Positions 43,429 to 52,936 of a stretch of 64,000 nucleotides of DNA are shown piece by piece; the stretch's first letter is position 1, and each line of letters begins with the position of its first letter. A program made the translations under genes and the position numbers. Below the pieces are notes generated by a model. It was given only the letters and a program-made list of their open reading frames with translations, had not been told where the DNA came from and ran no database searches. The stretch lies in NCBI GenBank assembly GCA_910587085.1, contig CAJUMC010000012.1, positions 1-64,000 on the forward strand. Direction: 5' to 3'. Origin of the DNA: an uncultured Lachnospiraceae bacterium. Its GTDB lineage: Bacteria > Bacillota > Clostridia > Lachnospirales > Lachnospiraceae.

Positions 43429-44967
43429 TCACCCGGCCAGCAGACGGCTGATCTGTGCGGCCATCTGATTCAGAACGAAGGCCTGCTCCGTCATCTGCGC
43501 GACGTCTCTGGTATTTTCCTCCACCATATTGTTGATATTGACAAACTCCGAATTTTCCCGTTTAATGCTCTCCGCGATAGCCGCGTTAATCACCGCATTT
43601 TTTCCGATGACCTCGGACTGCCTTTCATGGGCCTCTTCCATCGCCTTGATATCATCCATAACATCATGCAGAATGCGGATCATATCCTGTATTCCGGAAA
43701 ATGCAGTATTAAAATATTCGTTCTGCTGCTTCAGTTCTTCTGTGTTCCGCTCCGTATAACCCATCATTTCGGTCACATTCTGCTGCACCTTCGCTACAAC
43801 TAAGCTGACCTTCTGAAGGGATACCCGCGTATCATTCGCCAGCTTTCCGACCTCCGCCGCCACAACGGCAAAGCCTCTGCCCTCCGAGCCTGCTCTCGCA
43901 GCCTCAATGGAGGCGTTCAGCGCCAGCAGATTTGTGGAGGAGGAAATATCGCCGATAATCTTCAGCGTTATCCCGATCTCGTCCATGGCCCCGGCCAGCC
44001 TTGCGGCAACCTCATTCGTGCTTTCCATCGAGCGGAAAACCTGCGCATTGATATCCTGCAGCGCATTCAAATGCTCTTCGCTTTCGCGGGAGCGCTCCAG
44101 CAGATCCCGTGAACAGCTTCCCACCTGGTTCACATACCCGCTTACTTCGTCCTTCCAACGCTTCAGTTCCTGCAGATTTTCCATGCCGTCATCGCTTTTC
44201 CTGCTCAAAGCCGTATTGCTTTCCAGCAGATTTTCACTTGTTGCGGCAAGCTCCTGCGCCGATGCGCTTTCATTCGCAGCAATCCCGGACAATACTTCCC
44301 CCGCCTCTCCCAGCTTCCGCGCCAGCTCGGAAACGGAACGCAGCATGCCCTCAACCCGCTCGTTATTTTTTTGCAGCTCGTCCTTTTTGGCATTCACGAG
44401 AAAATGCTCTGCCAGCCAGGTGAGCAGCCAGATAAACAGCAGGGAAAGAACAACACAGACACAGCGGTTGATCATATTCGGAAGAAAAAAGCTGTTTCTT
44501 TCCGGCAGCAGCGTATCACTGTGCAGAATCCATGCCGCAGTCAGGGACAGTACAATCTCCGCACTTGTCGCGAGCACCATTCTGCTGTCCAGAAAAAGCG
44601 CGGTCGCCACGGTAAAAAGAAAGGCAAACGCCCAGAACTCGCTTGACGGAATCATGTACAAAATAAAATTGAACTGTGTAAACATAATGACAATAAGAAA
44701 CAGCTTGCCTGATCTCAGCTTGTTCTGCAGAACCATATGATTCCGATAGCCGGTCTTAACGAAAAAAATGCCGATGCCGAGATACAGAAGACAGGTCATA
44801 TCAAACACGATCAGCAGCAGCCAGCTCACCATCGGTAGCAGGCCGATGATCTTTTCCAGCGTGTACAGAACCCCCGCAGCCTGACACGCCCCGGGCACCG
44901 ACAGTAAAACAATCGCATATACTTTGTTGATATAATCTTCCAAAGCGGATAAATTTTTAGACTCCAC
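43429..44967 (-). CDS. methyl-accepting chemotaxis protein without extracellular sensor
   Basis: Chemoreceptor of 512 residues. The N-terminal ~190 residues hold about six hydrophobic segments joined by short loops (for example LLPMVSWLLLIVFDMTCLLYL) and no large extracellular domain, so it probably senses a membrane or cytoplasmic signal. The signalling domain follows, with SSTNLLALNASIEAARAGSEG and GRGFAVVAAEVGKLANDTR at the hairpin tip. The GTG at 44967 is chosen because GGAGG lies 8 nt upstream; a TATAAT box just before it overlaps an earlier ATG. It lies just upstream of the opp promoter, in the same direction. Confidence 0.9.
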   Translation of the reverse strand: MESKNLSALEDYINKVYAIVLLSVPGACQAAGVLYTLEKIIGLLPMVSWLLLIVFDMTCLLYLGIGIFFVKTGYRNHMVLQNKLRSGKLFLIVIMFTQFNFILYMIPSSEFWAFAFLFTVATALFLDSRMVLATSAEIVLSLTAAWILHSDTLLPERNSFFLPNMINRCVCVVLSLLFIWLLTWLAEHFLVNAKKDELQKNNERVEGMLRSVSELARKLGEAGEVLSGIAANESASAQELAATSENLLESNTALSRKSDDGMENLQELKRWKDEVSGYVNQVGSCSRDLLERSRESEEHLNALQDINAQVFRSMESTNEVAARLAGAMDEIGITLKIIGDISSSTNLLALNASIEAARAGSEGRGFAVVAAEVGKLANDTRVSLQKVSLVVAKVQQNVTEMMGYTERNTEELKQQNEYFNTAFSGIQDMIRILHDVMDDIKAMEEAHERQSEVIGKNAVINAAIAESIKRENSEFVNINNMVEENTRDVAQMTEQAFVLNQMAAQISRLLAG

Positions 44968-45091
44968 GATGAAATCCTCCAAAGAAATCATTATAACAGT
45001 ATTTATCCGGGTATACCGCACGGCGGAAAGGACGGCATAAACAGCCTCTGCGCCGCATAAGTTGTTCCATATCAATCAGCGGAGGCCAGTA

Positions 45092-45694
45092 ATGAACTGG
45101 ATTTTTTCGTTTCTCGGCAGCTTCGGGCTGCCCGCCATGCTCCTGATGATACTTCTGGAATACGCCTGCTTTCCCGTTTCCTCCGAAATTGTCCTGCCCT
45201 TCTGCGGCGCGCTTGCCGCAAGCAGGCACATCCCCTATCCCCTTCTTGTGACCCTGAGCGCCGCCGCCGGGCTCGCCGGCACAACAATCTGCTACGGACT
45301 TGGCCGGCTCGGCGGTCAGGCGCTGCTCTCCGGGCTGACCAGGCGCTTTCCGAAAATGCGCCGCGGCTTGGATTCCTCGCTGGATTATTTTAACCGCCGC
45401 GGCCCGGTTCTCGTCCTGTTCGGGCGCTTTATCCCTCTTTGCCGTACATATCTGGGGTTTGCAGCAGGGGCTGTACGCCTGTCCCTGCCGGTCTATCTTG
45501 GCTACTCCTTTATCGGAATTTTTTTCTGGAACGCCATCCTCTGCGGTCTCGGCTATCTGCTTCAGAGCAGCTGGCCTATTGTCGCAAGCTGGTACACCCG
45601 CTACAAAAACATTCTGATCCCCCTTCTGCTGGTGGCGCTGCTTGTCGGTCTGTCCCTTAGGAAAACCGCAGGACGCCCGCCGCGCAGAAAGTGA
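45092..45694 (+). CDS. DedA family membrane protein
   Basis: A 200-residue integral membrane protein of the DedA/SNARE-associated family, members of which are linked to lipid (undecaprenyl phosphate or phosphatidylethanolamine) flipping. The signature FPVSSEIVLPFCGALAASR and the FGRFIPLCRTYLGFAAGAV motif with its conserved Arg residues are present, along with GTTICYGLGRLGGQ. The ATG at 45092 has GGAGG 6 nt upstream. It is the only plus-strand gene in this stretch and converges on the zinc-ribbon gene. Confidence 0.92.
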   Translation: MNWIFSFLGSFGLPAMLLMILLEYACFPVSSEIVLPFCGALAASRHIPYPLLVTLSAAAGLAGTTICYGLGRLGGQALLSGLTRRFPKMRRGLDSSLDYFNRRGPVLVLFGRFIPLCRTYLGFAAGAVRLSLPVYLGYSFIGIFFWNAILCGLGYLLQSSWPIVASWYTRYKNILIPLLLVALLVGLSLRKTAGRPPRRK

Positions 45695-45709
45695 GCGATG
45701 CCCGTTTGG

Positions 45710-46168
45710 CTAAAGAAAAATTGTTACAAGAACAGACAGTAGAATCTGTATAATAGCATAAACAATGACAACTTTGATTACAACCTTTGCGGTTTTGGAC
45801 ATCCCGCCGGCCACATCGCTGCCCTGCCGGGCGGCCTCGCTCACCGCCTCGCTTGCCAGCATCGCCCGGCGGCGCGGCTGGCCGGCTCCCGTCTGCGCAG
45901 GCGGCGTCTGCTGTACGCCCGCCCCGTAGGACGCCTCGTAATCCTGGCGGAACGAGACGTCCTCACTGTCGCGGTAGGTATCGTCGTGATCGTGTTCGTC
46001 CTCTGAATGCAGCCTGCAGTCGCACTCGTTCGGCTGGGCTGACGGCTGTGAACTGAACTCCGCCATAGTCTCGACATAAACCGGTTTTTTCACTCTGGAG
46101 CCGCAGAAATCGCAGCTTCCCTTCTTTGTCATCTCATGATCGCAATATGGACACAGCATTTTTTTCAT
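45710..46168 (-). CDS. zinc-ribbon protein with C-terminal membrane anchor
   Basis: A 152-residue protein with an N-terminal zinc ribbon (MLCPYCDHEM, then CDFCG), a central Asp/Glu/His-rich hydrophilic stretch (CDCRLHSEDEHDHDD) and a single C-terminal membrane helix (VVIKVVIVYAIIQILLSVLV). It looks like a tail-anchored protein with the zinc ribbon inside the cell. No specific function is known to me. GGGAGG lies 10 nt before the start. It follows pyrF by 36 bases in the same direction and may share its transcript. Confidence 0.75.
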   Translation of the reverse strand: MKKMLCPYCDHEMTKKGSCDFCGSRVKKPVYVETMAEFSSQPSAQPNECDCRLHSEDEHDHDDTYRDSEDVSFRQDYEASYGAGVQQTPPAQTGAGQPRRRAMLASEAVSEAARQGSDVAGGMSKTAKVVIKVVIVYAIIQILLSVLVTIFL

Positions 46169-46204
46169 AAAAAACGTTTCCTCCCGCCTTTTTCCACGGA
46201 AAAT

Positions 46205-47125
46205 CTATCTCACTGAATTGATATCGGCAATCATATCCTCGACCGCTCTGCGCGATGCCTCCGCAAAATGCTCCGGTCCGTACGCCGCATATTTCTCCTG
46301 CCGGTATGCCGCAATAATTCCTCTGGAGGAATTTACAATGGCCCCGAGACCATCGGAATTGAAATAATCGGCCAGATCCGATGCCTTTCCGCCCTGGGCG
46401 CCGTAGCCCGGCACAAGTATGAAGGTCTTCGGCATCAGCCGGCGCAGCACTCTGCCCTGCTCCGGCCAGGTCGCGCCGACCACGGCGCCGACCGCGCTGT
46501 AGCCGTATTCCCCTGCACAGTCCGCCCCCCATTCGTTCACCTTTTCCGCAACGATTTCATAGAGCGGTCTGCCGTCAACCAGGCGATCCTGAAACTCACC
46601 GCTCGACGGATTGGAAGTTTTTACCAAAATAAAAATTCCTTTTCCTTCCTCCCGGCACACATCGACAAACGGCTTGACGCCGTCTATTCCAAAATACGGA
46701 TTGACCGTGATAAAATCCTCCGCAAAGCCGCGCAGCCTCGCTTTTCCCACTGTGACGGCACCGAGATGACCGACCGCATAAGCCGCCGAAGTGGAGCCGA
46801 TATCGCCCCGCTTCACATCGCCGATCACGACAAGCCCCTTCTCCCTGCAGTACTCTGCCGTCCTGGCAAACGCCGCAATGCCGGGCACGCCGAACTGCTC
46901 GTACATTGCAATCTGCGGCTTCACCGCCGGAATCAGATCATACACGGCGTCCACAATCGCCTTGTTGAACTGCCAGATTGCCTCGGCGGCAGCCTCCAGC
47001 GTCTCCCCCTTTTCCTCGACGGCTCTGTTTAACAGTGCCTCCGGTACAAACGCGAGCGTAGGGTCCAGCCCGACCACGATCGGCGCATTTTTTTCTTTTA
47101 TCTGCTTTATCAGCTCGTCTATCAT
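46205..47125 (-). CDS. pyrF: orotidine 5'-phosphate decarboxylase (long form)
   Basis: Last step of UMP synthesis, cytosolic; 306 residues, the long PyrF subfamily. The phosphate-binding N-terminus VGLDPTLAFVPEA, the catalytic Lys-Asp array in VIGDVKRGDIGST, and the late segment FILVPGYGAQGGKASDLA are present. It follows pyrC by 170 bases on the same strand, so the two are likely co-regulated. Other pyr genes are not in the window. Confidence 0.95.
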   Translation of the reverse strand: MIDELIKQIKEKNAPIVVGLDPTLAFVPEALLNRAVEEKGETLEAAAEAIWQFNKAIVDAVYDLIPAVKPQIAMYEQFGVPGIAAFARTAEYCREKGLVVIGDVKRGDIGSTSAAYAVGHLGAVTVGKARLRGFAEDFITVNPYFGIDGVKPFVDVCREEGKGIFILVKTSNPSSGEFQDRLVDGRPLYEIVAEKVNEWGADCAGEYGYSAVGAVVGATWPEQGRVLRRLMPKTFILVPGYGAQGGKASDLADYFNSDGLGAIVNSSRGIIAAYRQEKYAAYGPEHFAEASRRAVEDMIADINSVR

Positions 47126-47295
47126 AATTCCTCACCTTCTGCCGCCGGCAGGCGGCCTAAGCTCCGGCTTTTTCTCTGCAGACGCCCCGCTTTATTTTCC
47201 GGTACAATCATACGGGATTAATATAGAAATAACCATTTTATTCGCAGATAAAACGTCCCGGTAAAAGCGTCCGCGGCTCTTCGGCCGGCTCAGTT

Positions 47296-48570
47296 TCACA
47301 CCTCGTACACGATCTCCCCGTTCACCATCGTAAGCAGTATTCTGCCGAAAACCTTCCTGCCGTGGAACGGCGAATTTTTGCCCCTGGAAAGGAAAGTATT
47401 CACATCAATGACATACTCCGCTTCGGGGTCGGCGATCACAATATCTGCAATATGCCCCTCGGAGATATCTCCCCGGTCAAGCCCGAGAATGCGTGCCGGG
47501 TTTAAGCTCAGTTTCTCCACCAGCTGCATCGGCGTCAGATATCCTTTTTTCACCAGCTCCGTGTAGGAGAGCGCAAACGCCGTTTCCGAGCCGACAATGC
47601 CGAACGGCGCGCTGCGGAAGGACTTTTTCTTCTCCTCTGCGGAATGCGGCGCATGATCGGTCGCAATCACATCCATCGTGCCGTCCGCAAGCCCCGCAAT
47701 CAGCGCGTCCGCATCGGCGCGGGAGCGCAGGGGCGGATTCATCTTATAATTTGCGTCGTCGCCCGGGATGTCATCCTCCGTCATCGCGAAATGATGCGGG
47801 CATACCTCCGCCGAGAGCCTGACGCCGAGTTCCTTTCCGAAACGCACGAGCGCCACGCTGTCCGCGGTGGAACAGTGGCACAGATGCAGCTTGGCCCCCG
47901 TCTCCTTTGCCAGTAAAATATCGCGCGCCGCGATTACATCCTCCACCGAATTGGCGATGCCGGGCAGTCCAAGCTCCTCCGCCTTTTTCCCGGCATTTAT
48001 CACGCCCCCCGCCAGAAGCTCCCGGTCTTCGCAGTGCGCCAGCACAACAAGCCCCGCAGCCGCGGCTCTTTTTATCCCTTCTTTATAGAGGAGCGGAGCC
48101 ATAACGGATTTTCCGTCCTCGCTTAATGCGAGCGCTCCGGCCGCGGCCATGCCCTCGATATCCGCCAGTTCCTCGCCCTTCTGGCCGACCGTCACCGCGC
48201 CGACCGGAACAACCGTGATCAGCGCGTCCTTTTCCGCCTTGTAATTCAGATATTCCACCATGACGCGGCTATCGATCACCGGCTTTGTATTCGGCATGGC
48301 GCAGATCGTCGTAAAACCGCCCGCCGCCGCCGCCATCGCCCCGCTCGCAACGGTCTCCTTGTATTCGAAGCCGGGCTCACGCAGATGCTCATGCAGATCA
48401 ACAAAGCCGGGCATAACAAACCTGCCTGCCGCGTCAATCACACAGTGCGCTTTTGTCTTGATCTGCGGCGCAATTTCCGCGACCGTCTCATCGACGACAA
48501 GCACATCGTTTACGCCGCAGAGTCCGGTGGCCGGATTCAGCACCGTGCCTCCCTTAATCAAAGTAATCAT
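47296..48570 (-). CDS. pyrC: dihydroorotase
   Basis: Zinc amidohydrolase of pyrimidine synthesis, class I, 424 residues. Metal-binding VDLHEHLREPG, the following TTICAMPNTKPV, the His of VLAHCEDREL, HLCHCSTADS, and the substrate-site VIATDHAPHS with its catalytic Asp are all present. The start has AGAGGATCT upstream. It is followed by pyrF, and the Nudix-like gene ends 154 bases upstream. Confidence 0.95.
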   Translation of the reverse strand: MITLIKGGTVLNPATGLCGVNDVLVVDETVAEIAPQIKTKAHCVIDAAGRFVMPGFVDLHEHLREPGFEYKETVASGAMAAAAGGFTTICAMPNTKPVIDSRVMVEYLNYKAEKDALITVVPVGAVTVGQKGEELADIEGMAAAGALALSEDGKSVMAPLLYKEGIKRAAAAGLVVLAHCEDRELLAGGVINAGKKAEELGLPGIANSVEDVIAARDILLAKETGAKLHLCHCSTADSVALVRFGKELGVRLSAEVCPHHFAMTEDDIPGDDANYKMNPPLRSRADADALIAGLADGTMDVIATDHAPHSAEEKKKSFRSAPFGIVGSETAFALSYTELVKKGYLTPMQLVEKLSLNPARILGLDRGDISEGHIADIVIADPEAEYVIDVNTFLSRGKNSPFHGRKVFGRILLTMVNGEIVYEV

Positions 48571-48724
48571 AGATCCTCTTTTTCCGCCGCGCCAGCGGCT
48601 CTGAAATCCCTTTTGCGGCCGTCCCTCCCGCGGCCGGTTCCTCCTGTCAAACGCCGACTCTTTCGCTGACCGTGCGATTTACGGCTGCTTCCTCCGTGAC
48701 GTTTTTTCCGGAAGGTCAGGCTCC

Positions 48725-49123
48725 TCAGATATCGAACGCACGTTCGATATCATCCAGCATCTTCCGGTTCGTAATATAATTTTCAAATTCTTCCTTCGTG
48801 ATAAACCGGTGGTCATGCAGCTCCTCCGAGAGAACCACATCATCGGACAGCGCCATGCACTCGTAGCTGATACCGATGTGATGCACATCTCCCACCATGT
48901 AGGACCAGGTGTATGCAATCCGGTCGATCAGCGTCTCCAGGCCGGTCTGTTCGCGGATCAGACGCACTACCGCGCGATCCGGCGCCTCCCCGAAATCAAT
49001 TCTTCCGTCGATAAACTCCCACTGATACGGGTCCTCGATCCTGTCGTCATACCAACGCTGCACGATCAGATACCGATCCTCAAAACGCACGATTCCCTTA
49101 ATAACGATCTGATATTTCTCCAC
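48725..49123 (-). CDS. Nudix-fold protein with a degenerate Nudix box
   Basis: A 132-residue Nudix-superfamily protein (VRFEDRYLIVQRW entry strand and a Nudix helix). The box reads GRIDFGEAPDRAVV then RLIREQTGL: spacing is right, but the REUXEE part has Leu for the first Glu and Gln for the last, so only one of the metal-binding Glu of that helix remains. It may be an inactive or altered hydrolase. The start is GTG with AAGGAGG 6 nt upstream. It lies between truA and pyrC. Confidence 0.8.
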   Translation of the reverse strand: MEKYQIVIKGIVRFEDRYLIVQRWYDDRIEDPYQWEFIDGRIDFGEAPDRAVVRLIREQTGLETLIDRIAYTWSYMVGDVHHIGISYECMALSDDVVLSEELHDHRFITKEEFENYITNRKMLDDIERAFDI

Positions 49124-49165
49124 GGTTATCCTCCTTAATGATTCTCATAGATTTTTCACTGCGTG

Positions 49166-49912
49166 TCACTCATACTCCACCGACGTCAGGAACAGTCCGC
49201 GCGCCTCAAGGCGTTCCCCCGCCTTCGACCGATCCCTCTCCGCAATAATCCGCCTGACATCCTCCGGCTCAAGTTCGCCCCGGCCGGCCGCCAGCACCGT
49301 GCCGGCCATGATTCTTGCCATATACGGCCAGAAATCGTCCGCCGCAATGCGCAGCAGCACCTCCTTCTCGTCGCCGTATACGTCAAACTCTCTCACGGTG
49401 CGCACTGTCGATTTTTTCATCCGCCGGTTTTCCGAAAACGCCGCGAAATCCTGCTTTCCGATAAAGCACCGCGCCGCCTCTCTCATCCGCTTCCAGTCCA
49501 GCCGTTTAAAACTGTAATAATTGTATTTCCGCTCGAATACAGAGGGCGTTTCCCCGACGGAAATATGGTATTCGTAAGTAAAGCCCTTTGCCAGAAATGC
49601 CGCATGAAACCGTTCCGGAACCTCGGACGCCTCCAGCACGGCGATATCGCGCGGAAGAAAACGGTTCAGATACCGGCGGATCTCCAAGCAGCTCATATCG
49701 GCCTGCGTGTGAAAATTCGCGACCTGACCGGCCGCATGGACGCCCGCCTCCGTGCGCGCTGCACCGATCACCTCCGTTTTCTCTCCGTCCATCCGGGAGA
49801 GCACCTCCTCGAGCTTCTCCTGAACGGTCATGCCTTTCGCACCCGCGCCGGGTTTCTGCCAGCCGTCGTAGCGCGACCCGTCGTATTCAATCAAAAGTCT
49901 GATGTTTCTCAT
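49166..49912 (-). CDS. truA: TruA-like tRNA pseudouridine synthase, catalytic Asp replaced by Glu
   Basis: Pseudouridine synthase of the TruA family, 248 residues, recognised by YDGSRYDGWQ, the catalytic-loop segment AARTEAGVHA and the C-terminal RDRSKAGERLEARGLFL. The family's invariant catalytic Asp (RTDAGVHA) is Glu55 here, codon GAG at 49750-49748. The C-terminal MVR motif is also altered (FWPYMARIMAGT). This is probably a divergent second TruA; in Clostridia the canonical copy usually sits by the rplM/rpsI operon. The start has GGAGGCGGC upstream, and a promoter is found at 49936-49964. Confidence 0.85.
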   Translation of the reverse strand: MRNIRLLIEYDGSRYDGWQKPGAGAKGMTVQEKLEEVLSRMDGEKTEVIGAARTEAGVHAAGQVANFHTQADMSCLEIRRYLNRFLPRDIAVLEASEVPERFHAAFLAKGFTYEYHISVGETPSVFERKYNYYSFKRLDWKRMREAARCFIGKQDFAAFSENRRMKKSTVRTVREFDVYGDEKEVLLRIAADDFWPYMARIMAGTVLAAGRGELEPEDVRRIIAERDRSKAGERLEARGLFLTSVEYE

Positions 49913-49935
49913 TGCCGCCTCCGTAGCGCATAATC

Positions 49936-49964
49936 AGTGTACCACATAAGTTATCTTTTGGCAA
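49936..49964 (-). promoter_or_regulatory. promoter of the truA gene
   Basis: Minus strand: TTGCCA (49964-49959), 17-bp spacer, TACACT (49941-49936), 24 bases before the truA start. Confidence 0.6.
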
Positions 49965-50029
49965 TTCCAAAATGAAATTCCCGTGATCAAGGCTTTTTCC
50001 CTATTTACTGCGCCATTCCGGCAGACTGG

Positions 50030-50959
50030 CTACATGGATTTAAGGCCCGTATCAATGAAATCGTATGGCGTCTGCTGATATACTTTGTAGTTGATCCAGT
50101 TGCTGTAGAGCGTATTCGCATGGGCCCTCCACATCAGCTGAGGCCTGCTGCCCGCATCGCCGTCCGGATAGTAGTTCTCCGGCAGCTGAATCTCCAGCCC
50201 CTTTTCCAGATCTCTCTTGTATTCACGGTCGAGCGTAATCCTGTCGTACTCCGGATGCCCCATCAGAAATATCCGGCGGCCGTCCTGCGCCATGCACAGA
50301 AATACGCCTGCCTTCTCGGAATCTGCGAGGACGGTAAGCTCCCTGCACGCCTCGATATCCGCCCTCAGAACCTCGGTATGGCGGGAATGCGGCGCGTAAA
50401 AAACATCGTCAAAGCCCCGCACAAGCGGTTCCCGTCTCACCAGCACGCGATGGGGAAAAACCCCGAACAGCTTTTTATCCAGCTGCCGTTTTTTCAGCCC
50501 GTAATGATAGTACAGCCCCGCCTGTGCTCCCCAGCATACATGGAGCGTCGAGGTCACATTCGTTTTGCTCCACTCCATTATGCGGCAGAGCTCTTCCCAG
50601 TATGTAACCTCCTCGAATTCCATCATTTCCACCGGTGCGCCGGTGATGATAAGGCCGTCAAACTTCCTGTCCCTGACATCATCAAAGCACAGATAGAACT
50701 TGTCAAGATGGCTGGTCGCCGTATTGTGCCCGACGTAGCTGCTTGTCGTCAGAAAGGTGACGTCGAGCTGCAGCGGCGTGTTGGACAGGCTCCGCAGCAG
50801 CTGCACCTCCGTATCCTCCTTCAGAGGCATCAGATTGAGAATCGCTATCTGCAGCGGCCGGATATCCTGATGCCGCGCCCGCTTCTCATCCATCATAAAT
50901 ATATTTTCTTCCTCCAGAATCCGTTTGGCAGGAAGATCCCCCTGTACCTTTATCGGCAT
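50030..50959 (-). CDS. metA: homoserine O-acetyltransferase (MetA family)
   Basis: Methionine pathway acyltransferase of the MetA fold, 309 residues, cytosolic. The catalytic Cys142 (STLHVCWGAQ) and the His235/Glu237 pair (LMGHPEYD) are in place. Position 111 is Glu (GAPVEMM); in the family Glu111 goes with acetyl-CoA and Gly111 with succinyl-CoA, so it is likely an acetyltransferase. It starts 12 bases after ligA, with a GGGGG box eight nt from the ATG. Confidence 0.94.
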   Translation of the reverse strand: MPIKVQGDLPAKRILEEENIFMMDEKRARHQDIRPLQIAILNLMPLKEDTEVQLLRSLSNTPLQLDVTFLTTSSYVGHNTATSHLDKFYLCFDDVRDRKFDGLIITGAPVEMMEFEEVTYWEELCRIMEWSKTNVTSTLHVCWGAQAGLYYHYGLKKRQLDKKLFGVFPHRVLVRREPLVRGFDDVFYAPHSRHTEVLRADIEACRELTVLADSEKAGVFLCMAQDGRRIFLMGHPEYDRITLDREYKRDLEKGLEIQLPENYYPDGDAGSRPQLMWRAHANTLYSNWINYKVYQQTPYDFIDTGLKSM

Positions 50960-50971
50960 GGTGCACGCCCC

Positions 50972-52936
50972 CTATCCCTCAAGCAGCGCCAGAAACTCCT
51001 CCTCCGTGATAATCGGGATTCCGAGTTCCTTCGCTTTCTTATTTTTTGACGAATTGGACTGGTTGTCGTTGTTGATCAGATAATTCGTTTTGGCGGTGAC
51101 GGAGCCGGTGACCTTGCCGCCCTGCCGCTCAATCTCCTCCTTCAGCTCGTTTCGGTTGGCAAAGCGCTCCACCGAACCGGTGATGACAAAGATTTTTCCC
51201 GCCAGCTTATCCCCCGCTTCCTCCTCCGGAAGAAAGCTTACCTCTTTTAAAAGAGCATCCAGAATCCCCGCATTTTTCTCATCGGCAAAGTATGCGACCA
51301 CGGAATCGGCAATCACCTCGCCGATGCCCTCAATCTCGACAAGCTCGTCCCGGCCCGCGTGCCGGACAGCCTCCATATCATTGCCGCAGTGCCGGCAGAT
51401 CAGCTTTGCATTCGCCAGCCCGACATTCAGAATGCCGAGGCTGTACACGAATTTCGCGATGCTGACCTCGCGCGCCTTTTCGATGGATGCCTGAAGCTTC
51501 CGGAAAGATCTTTCCCCGAAGCCCTCCATCCGGGTGATCTCCTCCTGCCAGCGATCCAGGTGAAACAGATCCGCCGGCTCCGCAATCATGCGCTCGTCGA
51601 TAAACTTCTCCAGCGTAGCCTCGGAGAGTCCGTCGATGTTCATGGCATCCCGGCTGACAAAATGGGTAAACTGCTTGATTTTCTTTGCCGGACATTCCTC
51701 ATTTACGCAGTAGAGCGTTTTTGTTTCATTTTCCTCCCGGATGCGCGTCGGCTTCCCGCAGACCGGACAGACTTCCGGAACCGGAACTGCGCCGCTGCGC
51801 GTCAGATTGTCCGCAAGCTGCGGGATAATCATGTTCGCCTTATAGACCATGATCCTGTCTCCGATTCCGAGCTCGAGCCCCTCCATTATACTGATATTAT
51901 GCAGGCTTGCACGCGAAACGCTTGTTCCCTCCAGCTCCACCGGTTCAAAAATGGCCACCGGATTGATCAGGCCGGTGCGCGACGGGCTCCACTCGATCTC
52001 GAGCAGCGTCGTTTCCCGCACCTCGTCGCGCCATTTAAACGCGATGGAATGGCGCGGAAATTTCGAAGTGCGCCCAAGGCTTTCCCCGTATGCGATATTA
52101 TTAAAGGTGAGCACCAGCCCGTCCGACGGGAAATCGTTGGACTCGATTTTTTCCGCAAAAGCTGCAACTGCATCTTCCACGGTTTCCGGCGTGACAAGCT
52201 GTTCCTCCACTGTGTCAAAACCCTGCGAGCGCAACCATTCCATCTGTTCCTGCCGCGTCTCAAGCCGAACCCTGTCCTGCTCCCCGCTCCCGGCTCTCAC
52301 CAGCGTAAACGCAAAAAAGCGTACGTTTCGCTTTGCCGTAATTTCGTTATTCAGCTGACGAACCGAGCCGCTGCAGAGATTGCGGGGATTTTTATATTTC
52401 GCGTCAACCTCCTCGATCTGCGCATTGATTTTTTCGAAATCCGAATAGGTGATAACCGCTTCTCCGCGCAGAACCAGCTCGCCGTGAAACGGGATGGAGA
52501 GCGGGATATTCTTAAAAACCCTGGCGTTGTTCGTGATAATCTCTCCGACCTCGCCGTTGCCCCGCGTTGCCGCCTGAAACAGCTTTCCCTCCCGATAGGT
52601 CAGTACAATCGTCAGCCCGTCAAGCTTCCAGGAGAGAACGCCCTCCTGCCCGTTCAGCCATTCGCGCAGCGCAGCGGGGTCCTTCGTCTTGTCGAGTGAG
52701 AGCATCGGGCTTTCATGCCGTACCTTCGGCAGCTCGGAAAGCACCTCATAGCCTGCGCGCATTGTCGGACTGTCCGCCATCACAATCCCCGTCTCCTCCT
52801 CAAGTGCCTTCAGTTCATCGTACAGCCTGTCATACTCAAAATTGCTGATGAGCTCGCGGTCCTCCTGCTCGTAAGCCTTTGCCGCGCGGTTTAACAGCTC
52901 CGTAAGCTCTCTGATTCTCGCTTTTTTCGCTTCCAT
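50972..52936 (-). CDS. ligA: NAD-dependent DNA ligase
   Basis: Replicative DNA ligase of 654 residues. Order: N-terminal Ia domain with YDRLYDEL, adenylation domain with the KxDG motif SWKLDGLTIVLTYREG, OB fold, the four-Cys zinc finger (CPVCGKPTRI and CVNEECPAKK), helix-hairpin-helix region (LVEIEGIGEVIADSVVAYF) and C-terminal BRCT (KIFVITGSVERFANRNELK). The ATG at 52936 is preferred over one eight codons earlier because AGAGG lies close upstream. It lies between rluF and metA. Confidence 0.95.
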   Translation of the reverse strand: MEAKKARIRELTELLNRAAKAYEQEDRELISNFEYDRLYDELKALEEETGIVMADSPTMRAGYEVLSELPKVRHESPMLSLDKTKDPAALREWLNGQEGVLSWKLDGLTIVLTYREGKLFQAATRGNGEVGEIITNNARVFKNIPLSIPFHGELVLRGEAVITYSDFEKINAQIEEVDAKYKNPRNLCSGSVRQLNNEITAKRNVRFFAFTLVRAGSGEQDRVRLETRQEQMEWLRSQGFDTVEEQLVTPETVEDAVAAFAEKIESNDFPSDGLVLTFNNIAYGESLGRTSKFPRHSIAFKWRDEVRETTLLEIEWSPSRTGLINPVAIFEPVELEGTSVSRASLHNISIMEGLELGIGDRIMVYKANMIIPQLADNLTRSGAVPVPEVCPVCGKPTRIREENETKTLYCVNEECPAKKIKQFTHFVSRDAMNIDGLSEATLEKFIDERMIAEPADLFHLDRWQEEITRMEGFGERSFRKLQASIEKAREVSIAKFVYSLGILNVGLANAKLICRHCGNDMEAVRHAGRDELVEIEGIGEVIADSVVAYFADEKNAGILDALLKEVSFLPEEEAGDKLAGKIFVITGSVERFANRNELKEEIERQGGKVTGSVTAKTNYLINNDNQSNSSKNKKAKELGIPIITEEEFLALLEG

